NCBI GenBank assembly: GCA_002387725.1
Contig: DGKK01000009.1
Coordinates: forward strand, 1-7,378
Origin: Nitrospirae bacterium UBA4572
GTDB taxonomy: Bacteria > Nitrospirota > Leptospirillia > Leptospirillales > Leptospirillaceae
DNA: 7,378 nt
Reading direction: 5' to 3'
Shown piece after piece: positions 1 through 5,126 of the stretch (position 1 is its first letter; each line of letters begins with the position of its first letter). Made by a program: the position numbers and the translations under genes. The notes beneath the pieces are model-generated. The model did not search any database. It was not told the DNA's origin and was given only the letters and a program-made list of their open reading frames with translations.

Positions 1-80
1 GGCTCATGAGGGAAGAGCCGGTGGGGGTAGAGCGGCTGGCAGAGCTTGTCCGGTTCTCCGATCCGTTGACGATTGCCTGA
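1..80 (+). CDS. 3' end of an unidentified protein (partial, runs off the left edge)
   Basis: A frame open from the left edge ends at TGA 78-80 and gives about 25 C-terminal residues, including the stretch VERLAELVRFSDPLT. The composition (Leu-rich amphipathic helix, then an acidic/proline end) looks like real protein. No gene on the other strand overlaps it, and it converges on the methyltransferase array. Too little is present to name a family or function. An internal ATG at 6-8 exists, but without visible upstream sequence it cannot be judged as a start, so a C-terminal fragment of a longer gene is the simpler reading. No U-rich terminator follows on the + strand. Confidence 0.45.
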   Translation, partial: LMREEPVGVERLAELVRFSDPLTIA

Positions 81-96
81 GTTTTGGGCTCCTCAG

Positions 97-177
97 AAAA
101 AAGGGGTATCTGAATTTCATGATTGATTTCAGGTCAGATCTCATCTTTCTCGATCAGATTCAAAAGCGTTGATACCC
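97..177 (-). terminator. Structured putative intrinsic terminator of the - strand array
   Basis: The gap 81-234 has no credible gene. On the - strand the arm GGGTATC (177-171) can pair with GATACCC (110-104). TGAAT (162-158) can also pair with ATTCA (115-111), so the two helices stack with an 8-nt bulge on one side. The 3' arm is followed at once by T6 (102-97), the usual mark of a rho-independent terminator, 58-138 bp after the methyltransferase stop. The enclosed loop of about 42 nt is long for a classic terminator, but it contains further short complementary segments (GATC/GATC). An RNA element or chance pairing remains possible. Confidence 0.4.
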
Positions 178-234
178 TCACTCCAAGGCTGATTTTCTCC
201 CATTTGATTTCTGTTGATGACGGAAAACCGGAAC

Positions 235-879
235 TTACACTCTATCCCCGGAGACGACAAGGAGAGAGCCCCTGAGCCAGTGTTCCGCCAAGATTTTCTC
301 CATCATTCTTGCCCAGACGTCTCCTTTTGGCAGCGCGATGCAGGAACGAAGTTCGAGGGTGCCCACCGGCAATCCGTCAAATAACCCTGGAAGCTCTTCC
401 GGACGGCGCCATCGGGCTCCCCGATAGGATCCGATCCCCCCTTTCACCCCTTTTTGCCGATAAAGGAGACTGTCCCGGTTCAGCCATCCTATGGAAAAAC
501 GTCGGCGCGTCACCCGGACGATTTCACGGACGGCCTCCCGTTCATCGTCGACGAAACACAAGGCGGCGACCGAAAAGACCCTGTCGAAGGTCCGGTCGCG
601 AAAAGGAAGGCATCGGAGGTCTCCCCCGATCCAACGAAGGGGGGCGGGACTGTGAGAGTCGGCAAAATGAAGCCAGTTGAGGTTTTTATCGAGACCTACA
701 ACGTGGATCCCCTCGAGATTGAAGCGGCGGGAGAACCATCCTGTCCCGCATCCCGCATCAAGGACGATCTCTCCAGGAAGAGGGCGGAGCTGACGGGAAA
801 TCAGACGGTATTCCGTTTCTCCGATCCATCGGCCGCGGGGGGAATCGTACCAAGAGTCGTAGGAGGCGGCGGGATCCAT
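235..879 (-). CDS. Class I SAM-dependent methyltransferase (214 aa)
   Basis: Predicted soluble methyltransferase using S-adenosylmethionine; the substrate is not evident. Seen: motif I at residues 39-50 (VLDAGCGTGWFS, glycine loop G43/G45/G47), an acidic residue for the ribose hydroxyls at D64 in GLDKN, and a motif II-like GGDL at 85-88 before LPFRDRTFDRVFS. The N-terminus SYDSWYDSPRGRW resembles the start of UbiE/type-11 methyltransferases, so ATG at 879 is preferred although the frame stays open to 981 inside the upstream gene. That ATG overlaps the stop of the desulfurase gene by one base (TGATG) and has no clear Shine-Dalgarno, which implies translational coupling. It is the last gene of the array. 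Physical coupling to a sulfur/selenium-releasing enzyme makes a thiol, sulfide or selenide substrate conceivable, but this is inference; a small-molecule or protein substrate is equally open. Confidence 0.85.
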   Translation of the reverse strand: MDPAASYDSWYDSPRGRWIGETEYRLISRQLRPLPGEIVLDAGCGTGWFSRRFNLEGIHVVGLDKNLNWLHFADSHSPAPLRWIGGDLRCLPFRDRTFDRVFSVAALCFVDDEREAVREIVRVTRRRFSIGWLNRDSLLYRQKGVKGGIGSYRGARWRRPEELPGLFDGLPVGTLELRSCIALPKGDVWARMMEKILAEHWLRGSLLVVSGDRV

Positions 880-2057
880 CAGGAGACCAAGCGTTTCCAG
901 GCGGCGATCAGGTCGTTTGAGGCCCGGTCGACCTCGGGGAGAGTGGTGAACCGGCCGAGGGAAAGCCTGACCGCCCCCCACGCCCTTTCAGGATCCAGAC
1001 CCATGGCCCGAAGCACGGAGCTGATTTCCTGGTTGCCTCCGTGACAGGCGCTTCCCGTGGAGGCCGCAATATGGGGAACGGCGGCCAGAAGATCCCGTCC
1101 CTTTACCTTCGGGAAGGAAAGATTGAGGGTGTTCGGAAGCCGGTCGGCGGGAGGGCCGTTGAGAAGAAGTCCGGGGATGCCCTTCGCCAGCCTCCCGTGA
1201 AGTCTGTCGCGGAGTTCTTCCATCCGGACCCGCTCCCTGCCGAGGTGTTCACGCGCCAGCCGAGAGGCCGTTCCCAGTGCCGCGATGGCGGGGACGTTTT
1301 CGGTGCCGGGCCGCAAGTTCCTTTCCTGCCCTCCGCCGGCCATGATTCGCCGAAGGGGGGTTCCCCGACGGATGACCAGGACTCCGATCCCCTTCGGGGC
1401 ATAGAACTTGTGGCCGGCCAGGGTCAGAAGATCCGCACCGAGAGCCTTCCTGTCGACGGGAACCTTGCCGGTCGCCTGGGAGGCATCGACATGGACCCAC
1501 GCTCCCCGGGCATGGGCAAGATCGGCGATGGCCCGGACGGGCTGGATCGCTCCGGTTTCGTTGTTGGCCTGCATGAGGCTGACGAAGACCGTCTCCGGCC
1601 CGATGATTCTTTCGGCAGATCCGAGGTCGACCCGGCCGGAGGAGTCGACAGGAAGAATCTGCCTTCTCCAACCTTTTTCCCCGAGACAGCCGAAGGGCCC
1701 CAGCACCGACGGGTGCTCGATGGCCGAAGTCACCAGAAGTCCCTCTTTTCTTTCACTCTTCATCGCCTTCGCAATTCCCAGGATAGCCAGATTATTGGCC
1801 TCGGTCGCGCTTCCCGTAAACACAATCTCGTCCGGTTCCGCCCCGATCAGAGCCGCCACTTCCTCACGCGCTGTCTCCACCTGCTGTCGGGCGTCCCTCC
1901 CGAAAAGGTGATCGGACGAGGGATTCCCGAAATTCTCTGACAACCAGGGCATCATGGCCGATACGACCTCCGGGGCCATCGGAGTCGTGGCATTGTAGTC
2001 GAGATAGATGGGCCGATTGGCGCCCCTCGGAGTTTGGGGATCAAAGAATCCCCTCAT
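879..2057 (-). CDS. Cysteine desulfurase, class V aminotransferase fold (NifS/selenocysteine-lyase-like)
   Basis: PLP enzyme expected to remove sulfur from L-cysteine (or selenium from selenocysteine), forming a persulfide on an active-site Cys and releasing alanine. At 392 residues it is full length for the family. Seen: YLDYNATTP at 18-26, GNPSS at 44-48, the PLP-stacking His H115 in IEHPS, ANNETG at 164-169, D191 in HVDASQ, the Schiff-base lysine K217 in AGHKFYAPKG, the GGGQERNLRPGTEN block at 241-254, and the catalytic Cys C338 in TGSACHGG. The SACH sequence and the GGGQERN/RPGTEN block resemble eukaryotic selenocysteine lyase as I recall it; typical IscS has a different loop after the Cys. 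Start: ATG at 2057 has GGAAGG upstream and overlaps the preceding stop (ATGA, 4 bp). The following methyltransferase overlaps by one base. No iscU, sufE or tusA acceptor gene lies in the window. Whether it prefers cysteine or selenocysteine cannot be read from sequence. Confidence 0.93.
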   Translation of the reverse strand: MRGFFDPQTPRGANRPIYLDYNATTPMAPEVVSAMMPWLSENFGNPSSDHLFGRDARQQVETAREEVAALIGAEPDEIVFTGSATEANNLAILGIAKAMKSERKEGLLVTSAIEHPSVLGPFGCLGEKGWRRQILPVDSSGRVDLGSAERIIGPETVFVSLMQANNETGAIQPVRAIADLAHARGAWVHVDASQATGKVPVDRKALGADLLTLAGHKFYAPKGIGVLVIRRGTPLRRIMAGGGQERNLRPGTENVPAIAALGTASRLAREHLGRERVRMEELRDRLHGRLAKGIPGLLLNGPPADRLPNTLNLSFPKVKGRDLLAAVPHIAASTGSACHGGNQEISSVLRAMGLDPERAWGAVRLSLGRFTTLPEVDRASNDLIAAWKRLVS

Positions 2058-2314
2058 TCCAGATCCTTCCGCATTTCGAGATATTGTTCCCGGGCAATTT
2101 CTCCCCGGGCGTAACGTCGGTCCAGGATCTCCTTCGGCGTTTCCTCGGATATTGAATCGGCTCTTCGCGTTTCTTCATCCGGGGGCCGGCCGCACGGAGA
2201 TCCTCGCATCCCCCTCAAGAACACCCCGGAAAAAAGGGCCAAGCCCATGAGGAACAGCACGGGAAAAATCCACATCCATGCCATCCCCGCCCCCATCGCG
2301 TTGCCCCAGGACAT
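2054..2314 (-). CDS. Small membrane protein with C-terminal SHOCT domain (86 aa)
   Basis: Seen: a hydrophobic N-terminal segment at about residues 11-34 (rich in Met, Trp, Leu and Phe), predicted to be a single membrane helix. A basic/proline linker follows (about 35-58, containing one Cys at 41), then a C-terminal SHOCT motif at about 59-86 (EILDRRYARGEI, then YLEMRKDLE). SHOCT is a short domain commonly found at the termini of bacterial membrane or secreted proteins and thought to mediate oligomerisation; its exact role is unknown. Start: ATG 2314 has AGGAGG 8 nt upstream. The stop overlaps the desulfurase start by 4 bp, and the CcdA-like gene ends 33 bp upstream, so it is clearly part of the array. 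It may help assemble or anchor a neighbour, which is inference only. Confidence 0.85.
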   Translation of the reverse strand: MSWGNAMGAGMAWMWIFPVLFLMGLALFSGVFLRGMRGSPCGRPPDEETRRADSISEETPKEILDRRYARGEIAREQYLEMRKDLE

Positions 2315-2347
2315 CGGCTGCCCTCCTCAGTCAGGCTCTCCAGAACT

Positions 2348-3130
2348 TCACACCCGGAGAGATGACAAATACGGTTTCGAAAGCCAGAGATAGTATCCTG
2401 ATACGAGAAACATGAGGGAGCCTCCCGTCACGCGAAGCCACCGGTTCCCCCCGATCCGGCACCCCGCCCCCGCAAGGGCGTCCGAGGCCACCCCCGCCAG
2501 GAGAAAGGGAAGACTTCTCCCCAGTCCGAAGGCAAGGCCCAGCAAGGCCCCGAACTCCGGAGTCATCTTCGCGATCCCGAGGCCAGCCACGAACAGGAGG
2601 GAGACGAGGGGCGCCCCCGCACTGTAGAACAGTCCCACGAGAAAAGCCGCCGGGATCACGGGGATGCGGGAGAGAGCGGTCCGTAAGGGATTCCCCTGAG
2701 AAAGGACCGGAAATCCGCTCCCCCGTCTCCCTAAGATCAGAAACCCCAGAAAAAGAGCCAGGGCTGCCATCGCTAGGCTCCAGATTCCCCGGGCCGGACC
2801 GGAGATAAGGGCCAACTCTCTCCCGGCCAGAGCTCCCAGAAGAATCATGCCCAGCCACATTCCTGCCGCAAAGGACACCCCAAGGACGCGCCCCTTTTTT
2901 TTGGCGGAGGCATCTGCATCGCCGGCTCCCGCCAGGCCCGCGATCCCCAGTAAGGTCGGAATCGTGAACGGACACCCCACCGTCCCGAGAACTCCGGCCG
3001 CGACCAGGAGGGCGACCAGAAGGATCCCGGGGCCATGATGAAGATGGCTCAGGGAGGGATCGATCAGGGAACGGATCCAAGTGGAACCCGTTCCGGCATG
3101 GGGGACGGCCCCCTGAAGAGTGTTTTCCAT
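2348..3130 (-). CDS. CcdA/DsbD-like integral membrane protein, presumed thiol/disulfide carrier
   Basis: Six hydrophobic segments are visible at about 34-63, 82-104, 113-135, 157-184, 192-220 and 232-251, matching the CcdA/DsbD transmembrane-domain topology and its usual length. Members pass electrons from cytoplasmic thioredoxin to periplasmic thiol proteins using one Cys in helix 1 and one in helix 4. Here helix 1 carries C53 in GCPFTIPTLLG, but the helix 4 position reads YSAGAP (168-174 region) with A171 where Cys is expected; the only other Cys is C224 near helix 6. The G-L-G-R-S-L-P-F-L-L segment at 202-211 is family-typical. The N-terminal region is His-bearing (H11, H29, H31, H32). Start ATG 3130 has AAGGAG 7 nt upstream. 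Position between a methionine-rich protein and a SHOCT protein suggests a specialised role. An alternative is a non-redox relative in the same transporter superfamily. Confidence 0.8.
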   Translation of the reverse strand: MENTLQGAVPHAGTGSTWIRSLIDPSLSHLHHGPGILLVALLVAAGVLGTVGCPFTIPTLLGIAGLAGAGDADASAKKKGRVLGVSFAAGMWLGMILLGALAGRELALISGPARGIWSLAMAALALFLGFLILGRRGSGFPVLSQGNPLRTALSRIPVIPAAFLVGLFYSAGAPLVSLLFVAGLGIAKMTPEFGALLGLAFGLGRSLPFLLAGVASDALAGAGCRIGGNRWLRVTGGSLMFLVSGYYLWLSKPYLSSLRV

Positions 3131-3161
3131 GACATCACTCCTTTTTGCAAGTTTTCCTCGC

Positions 3162-3181
3162 CATTCCCGGAGCGGGGAATG
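3162..3181 (-). other. Perfect 7-bp hairpin upstream of the CcdA-like gene
   Basis: CATTCCC (3162-3168) and GGGAATG (3175-3181) form a perfect stem with a 6-nt loop, in the 123-bp gap between the methionine-rich gene and the CcdA-like gene, 31 nt from the latter's start. No T run follows on either strand, so it is not an intrinsic terminator. It could be an mRNA stability or processing stem, or chance. The rest of the gap (3131-3253) shows nothing else convincing. Confidence 0.3.
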
Positions 3182-3253
3182 CGCCTGTCCACTATGGGGA
3201 AGCTTCTTGGAAAGTCTCCTGCTGCCGCCATTTCGAGCAAGGGGGAAGCGAAC

Positions 3254-3739
3254 TCATTTCTCCGGAACCGTCCCGGACGCGCGGAGAAGAAGGACGGCTT
3301 TTTTTCCAAGAGCCAGGCGCGCGGCGATATGAATGGCGCTTTCCTCTCCGACGCCGAGCGCCGAAGCGAGGGATCTCGAATCTGTTTCGGGCTGGTTTTC
3401 CAGGATCCCCAAGGCTTTGGCTTCCAGGCTCTCCATCCATTCCCGGAACATCTCCTGGAGTTCCGGTGTGGCAAAGGCGGCGAGCGAGGTCGTTCTGTCC
3501 ATGGAAGACAGCATCTTCTCACACATCTCCATCATCCGCCCCATGGGCGGTGACGGGCGACCCTCCTCCGGCCCTTCTTCCTCTCCCATCTTGCCACCCA
3601 TGGGACCATCGCCTCCTGGCCCCATGCGGGCCATCATCTTTTTCATCATTCCCATCCCCATCTCCATCGGCGATTCCCCCTCCGCTTCTCCGGCCTGTTT
3701 TTTGCTGGATTCCGGAGATTTCTGTTCGTTCTTTTCCAT
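3254..3739 (-). CDS. Methionine-rich protein with a winged-helix-like C-terminal region, function unknown (161 aa)
   Basis: I do not recognise a named family. Seen: a charged, Lys/Glu/Ser-rich N-terminus (1-24), then a low-complexity Met/Gly/Pro/Glu stretch at about 25-80 (16 Met, including MEMGMGMMKKMM), with a single Cys C73 in MEMCEKML. A well-ordered helical C-terminal part (about 83-155) contains ALGILENQPETDSRSLASAL, then GVGEESAIHIAARLALGKK and a hydrophobic VLLL strand. Its helix-turn-helix-like pattern resembles a small winged helix. No signal peptide or membrane helix is seen. Start: ATG 3739 with a strong AAGGAGG is chosen over an in-frame GTG at 3769, which lacks one. It lies 52 bp after OsmC A and 123 bp before the CcdA-like gene. 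Metal (copper) or thiol binding by the Met tract, or DNA binding by the tail, are untested ideas. Confidence 0.75.
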   Translation of the reverse strand: MEKNEQKSPESSKKQAGEAEGESPMEMGMGMMKKMMARMGPGGDGPMGGKMGEEEGPEEGRPSPPMGRMMEMCEKMLSSMDRTTSLAAFATPELQEMFREWMESLEAKALGILENQPETDSRSLASALGVGEESAIHIAARLALGKKAVLLLRASGTVPEK

Positions 3740-3744
3740 TTTAC

Positions 3745-3751
3745 CCTCCTT
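3745..3751 (-). promoter_or_regulatory. Ribosome binding site that fixes the start of the Met-rich protein
   Basis: On the - strand AAGGAGG sits 5 nt before ATG 3739. The competing upstream GTG at 3769 has no such site, so the shorter 161-residue product is preferred. Confidence 0.8.
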
Positions 3752-3791
3752 CGTTGCCGATTTGGCCACGAAATCTTCATTAAAGGACCGT

Positions 3792-4364
3792 TCAGGAGAT
3801 CTTTTGGAATTCTAAAGAGACCGGCACCGGGTTTCTGACGATATCCAGAACAGGGGAAATGTTTTGTGCCTCCGCCCATAACTTCTGAAGCTCTTGATCC
3901 GACGCTTTGCTCCCGACCCGGCAGACCACCCGGATCCCTTCGTATCCCGGACGGACGCTTTTTGAGAGTCCCAGAAATCCCTGCAGGTCAAGGTCGCCTT
4001 CCAGATCGAGCTCCAGAGAATCGATTCCGATTCCGCGGGCCGCGGCATTGTAAACAAAGCCGACAACCAGACAAGACGCCAATGCGTGAAGAACGACCTC
4101 CACAGCATTGGGCCCGGCATCGTTTCCAAGAAGGACCGGCGGTTCATCGCCTTCCAGAACAAAAGGAACCTTTCGGGAAGCATCTTCTTTCCCCGTTCCG
4201 TAAAACCCCTGGATTGTCGTTTTTGAATGAGCCCCGCCAACCCACCGGTTATGGGCCCGAAAGGTAAATCGGGCCAGAGGGGGAGAGGCCTTGACCGCTT
4301 CGACCGTCCCGGTCAACTTTTCAAGATCCACTCCGTTGGGAGTTCTTTTGTCCGCTGTATTCAA
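3792..4364 (-). CDS. OsmC/Ohr-family protein A, lacking the second conserved cysteine
   Basis: OsmC/Ohr proteins are cytoplasmic dimers that reduce organic or inorganic peroxides (and, in some cases, persulfides) with two cysteines. Seen in 190 residues: an N-terminal beta region with HNRWVGGAHSKT at 38-49, the helix motif GPNAVEVVLHALASCL at 84-99 containing the peroxidatic-type Cys C98, NAAARGIGIDSLELDLEGDLD across 106-126, and the C-terminal motif at 168-182. There the usual C-P-V becomes S170-P-V (NISPVLDIVRNPVPV), so the resolving Cys is missing; C148 lies elsewhere in a strand. Similar OsmC proteins with the same NPVPV ending usually carry Cys there. Start: TTG 4364, justified by AAGGAGG 5 nt upstream and no better in-frame ATG nearby. 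It lies 42 bp downstream of OsmC B. It may be a one-Cys thiol or persulfide-binding variant rather than a peroxidase (inference). Confidence 0.9.
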   Translation of the reverse strand: MNTADKRTPNGVDLEKLTGTVEAVKASPPLARFTFRAHNRWVGGAHSKTTIQGFYGTGKEDASRKVPFVLEGDEPPVLLGNDAGPNAVEVVLHALASCLVVGFVYNAAARGIGIDSLELDLEGDLDLQGFLGLSKSVRPGYEGIRVVCRVGSKASDQELQKLWAEAQNISPVLDIVRNPVPVSLEFQKIS

Positions 4365-4369
4365 GGGAA

Positions 4370-4376
4370 CCTCCTT
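4370..4376 (-). promoter_or_regulatory. Ribosome binding site supporting the TTG start of OsmC protein A
   Basis: AAGGAGG on the - strand, 5 nt before TTG 4364. The near-perfect Shine-Dalgarno is the reason for accepting an unusual TTG initiation codon. Confidence 0.75.
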
Positions 4377-4406
4377 GTTGAAAGTTTCATTCTTCAGGGG
4401 GACAGC

Positions 4407-4931
4407 TTATGATCGCCCCGCATCGACCTCGACCGTGAGCGGAATTGGCTGGGTCAGGCAGTAGACCGCCGGGCAGGACTTCCGGGAGAGTTCTTCGATC
4501 TCCCGAAGAACCGCCTCTTTGGCTTCGCTTGTCACCCGGAGAAGGATCCGGACCCCTTCGGTCAGAGGGTTATCCGACAACCCCAGCGGACGAGTCATAT
4601 CCACCCGGTTTTCCACCCGGACCGAAAGCCGGTCGATGGCCACCCCTTTCTGCGTCGCGACCATCATGTAGGTCGACGCGAAACAGGAAGCCAGACCGAA
4701 AAGGCAATACTGGAGAGGATTCGGGGCACTTCCCGAACCTCCCATGGGAGTCGGGTTGTCCATCGAGAGGGTCGCTTCCCCCTTCTCGGTGGGAATCCGG
4801 GCTCTGAACTGGGGAGCTCCCTCCTCCAGGATCCATTCTCCTTCGACGGAAAATTCCTTGACCGCTTTCTCCGGTTCTTTCGAAAACATTTCGATGGTTT
4901 TTCCCAATGCTTTTTCGTTGACGTGATTCAT
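4407..4931 (-). CDS. OsmC/Ohr-family protein B, with both redox cysteines
   Basis: Second OsmC-fold protein, 174 residues, first gene of the - strand array. Seen: the helix motif SAPNPLQYCLFGLASCFAST at 68-87 with C76 and C83 (the latter is the canonical peroxidatic position), a dimer-interface strand region around RLSVRVENRVDMTRPLGLSD (101-120), and the C-terminal motif SRKSCPAVYCL at 149-159 with C153 in the canonical second position plus an extra C158. Four cysteines around the expected active site is more than usual. Start ATG 4931 has GGGAGG about 5 nt upstream. It is related to but clearly different from the neighbouring OsmC A (different subfamily motifs), so this is a pair of divergent paralogues rather than a recent duplication. 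The likely role is reduction of peroxides, persulfides or other oxidised sulfur species in the cytoplasm; the actual substrate is unknown. Confidence 0.92.
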   Translation of the reverse strand: MNHVNEKALGKTIEMFSKEPEKAVKEFSVEGEWILEEGAPQFRARIPTEKGEATLSMDNPTPMGGSGSAPNPLQYCLFGLASCFASTYMMVATQKGVAIDRLSVRVENRVDMTRPLGLSDNPLTEGVRILLRVTSEAKEAVLREIEELSRKSCPAVYCLTQPIPLTVEVDAGRS

Positions 4932-4960
4932 CGGATCCTCCCTTTGCCGACAGACCGCCT

Positions 4961-4986
4961 GCCGGTTTCCGGAAACGGCTTTCCGG
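4961..4986 (-). promoter_or_regulatory. Palindromic leader element before the OsmC array
   Basis: TTTCCGGAAA (4966-4975) is a perfect 10-bp palindrome flanked by GCCG (4961-4964) and CGGC (4976-4979). Its right half also forms a second hairpin, CCGGAAA (4969-4975), loop CGGC, TTTCCGG (4980-4986), a 7-bp stem. The two pairings share the central arm and exclude each other. It lies 30-55 nt upstream of the OsmC B start, inside the predicted 5' leader. It could be a protein-binding site or an RNA switch; no T run follows, so it is not a terminator. Confidence 0.45.
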
Positions 4987-5037
4987 GTCCATAGGTCCCG
5001 TTCCCGTTCTTGAAAAACCGGTCCATTCTCTTTTGCC

Positions 5038-5067
5038 TTGACAGGAGATCGAACTCACGATTACATT
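5038..5067 (+). promoter_or_regulatory. Sigma-70-type promoter for the dioxygenase-arsR-MFS operon
   Basis: A perfect -35 TTGACA (5038-5043), an 18-bp spacer, then a -10 TACATT (5062-5067, 4 of 6 consensus). Transcription would begin near 5074, giving a leader of about 50 nt before ATG 5127. The AT-rich repeat block starts right at the predicted start site, a suitable place for a repressor such as the downstream ArsR protein. Confidence 0.6.
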
Positions 5068-5091
5068 AGATCAAAATTTTATTAATTTCAA
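5063..5091 (-). promoter_or_regulatory. Possible divergent promoter for the OsmC array
   Basis: On the - strand TTGAAA (5091-5086), a 17-bp spacer, then TAATGT (5068-5063; a weak -10, 3 of 6). It overlaps the -10 of the + strand promoter, so one bound regulator could control both directions. The predicted leader is about 125 nt and includes the palindromic element at 4961-4986. The weak -10 keeps confidence low. Confidence 0.35.
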
Positions 5092-5109
5092 ACTTTATTA
5101 ACTTCTAAA
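5078..5109. repeat. AT-rich 16-bp imperfect tandem repeat, candidate operator
   Basis: TTTATTAATTTCAAAC (5078-5093) is followed directly by TTTATTAACTTCTAAA (5094-5109), 13 of 16 identical. A more degenerate third unit (ATTAGATCAAA, 5066-5076) precedes them. The block is strikingly AT-rich against GC-rich surroundings and covers both promoters' core and start region, as expected for binding of dimeric regulators on successive helical faces. Confidence 0.5.
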
Positions 5110-5126
5110 TAAACGGAGTTTTCGAG

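Noticed and set aside
880..981. N-terminal extension of the methyltransferase
   Set aside because: The frame is open upstream, but this part overlaps the conserved desulfurase C-terminus and has no family similarity; ATG 879 with the TGATG overlap is a better start.
1041..1940. Long + strand open frame (299 codons) antisense to the desulfurase
   Set aside because: Lies wholly opposite a desulfurase with intact family motifs; its translation is Arg/Pro/Gly-rich with no motif, and it reflects GC-rich codon bias.
2331..3080. - strand open frame in another phase of the CcdA-like gene
   Set aside because: Composition is Arg/Gly/Ser-rich without hydrophobic segments; the overlapping frame has six membrane helices and a good ribosome binding site.
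3162..3181. Intrinsic terminator between the Met-rich and CcdA-like genes
   Set aside because: The stem is only 7 bp and no T run follows on either strand; listed only as an unassigned hairpin.
3740..3769. GTG start giving a 10-residue longer Met-rich protein
   Set aside because: No Shine-Dalgarno before the GTG, whereas ATG 3739 has AAGGAGG 5 nt upstream.
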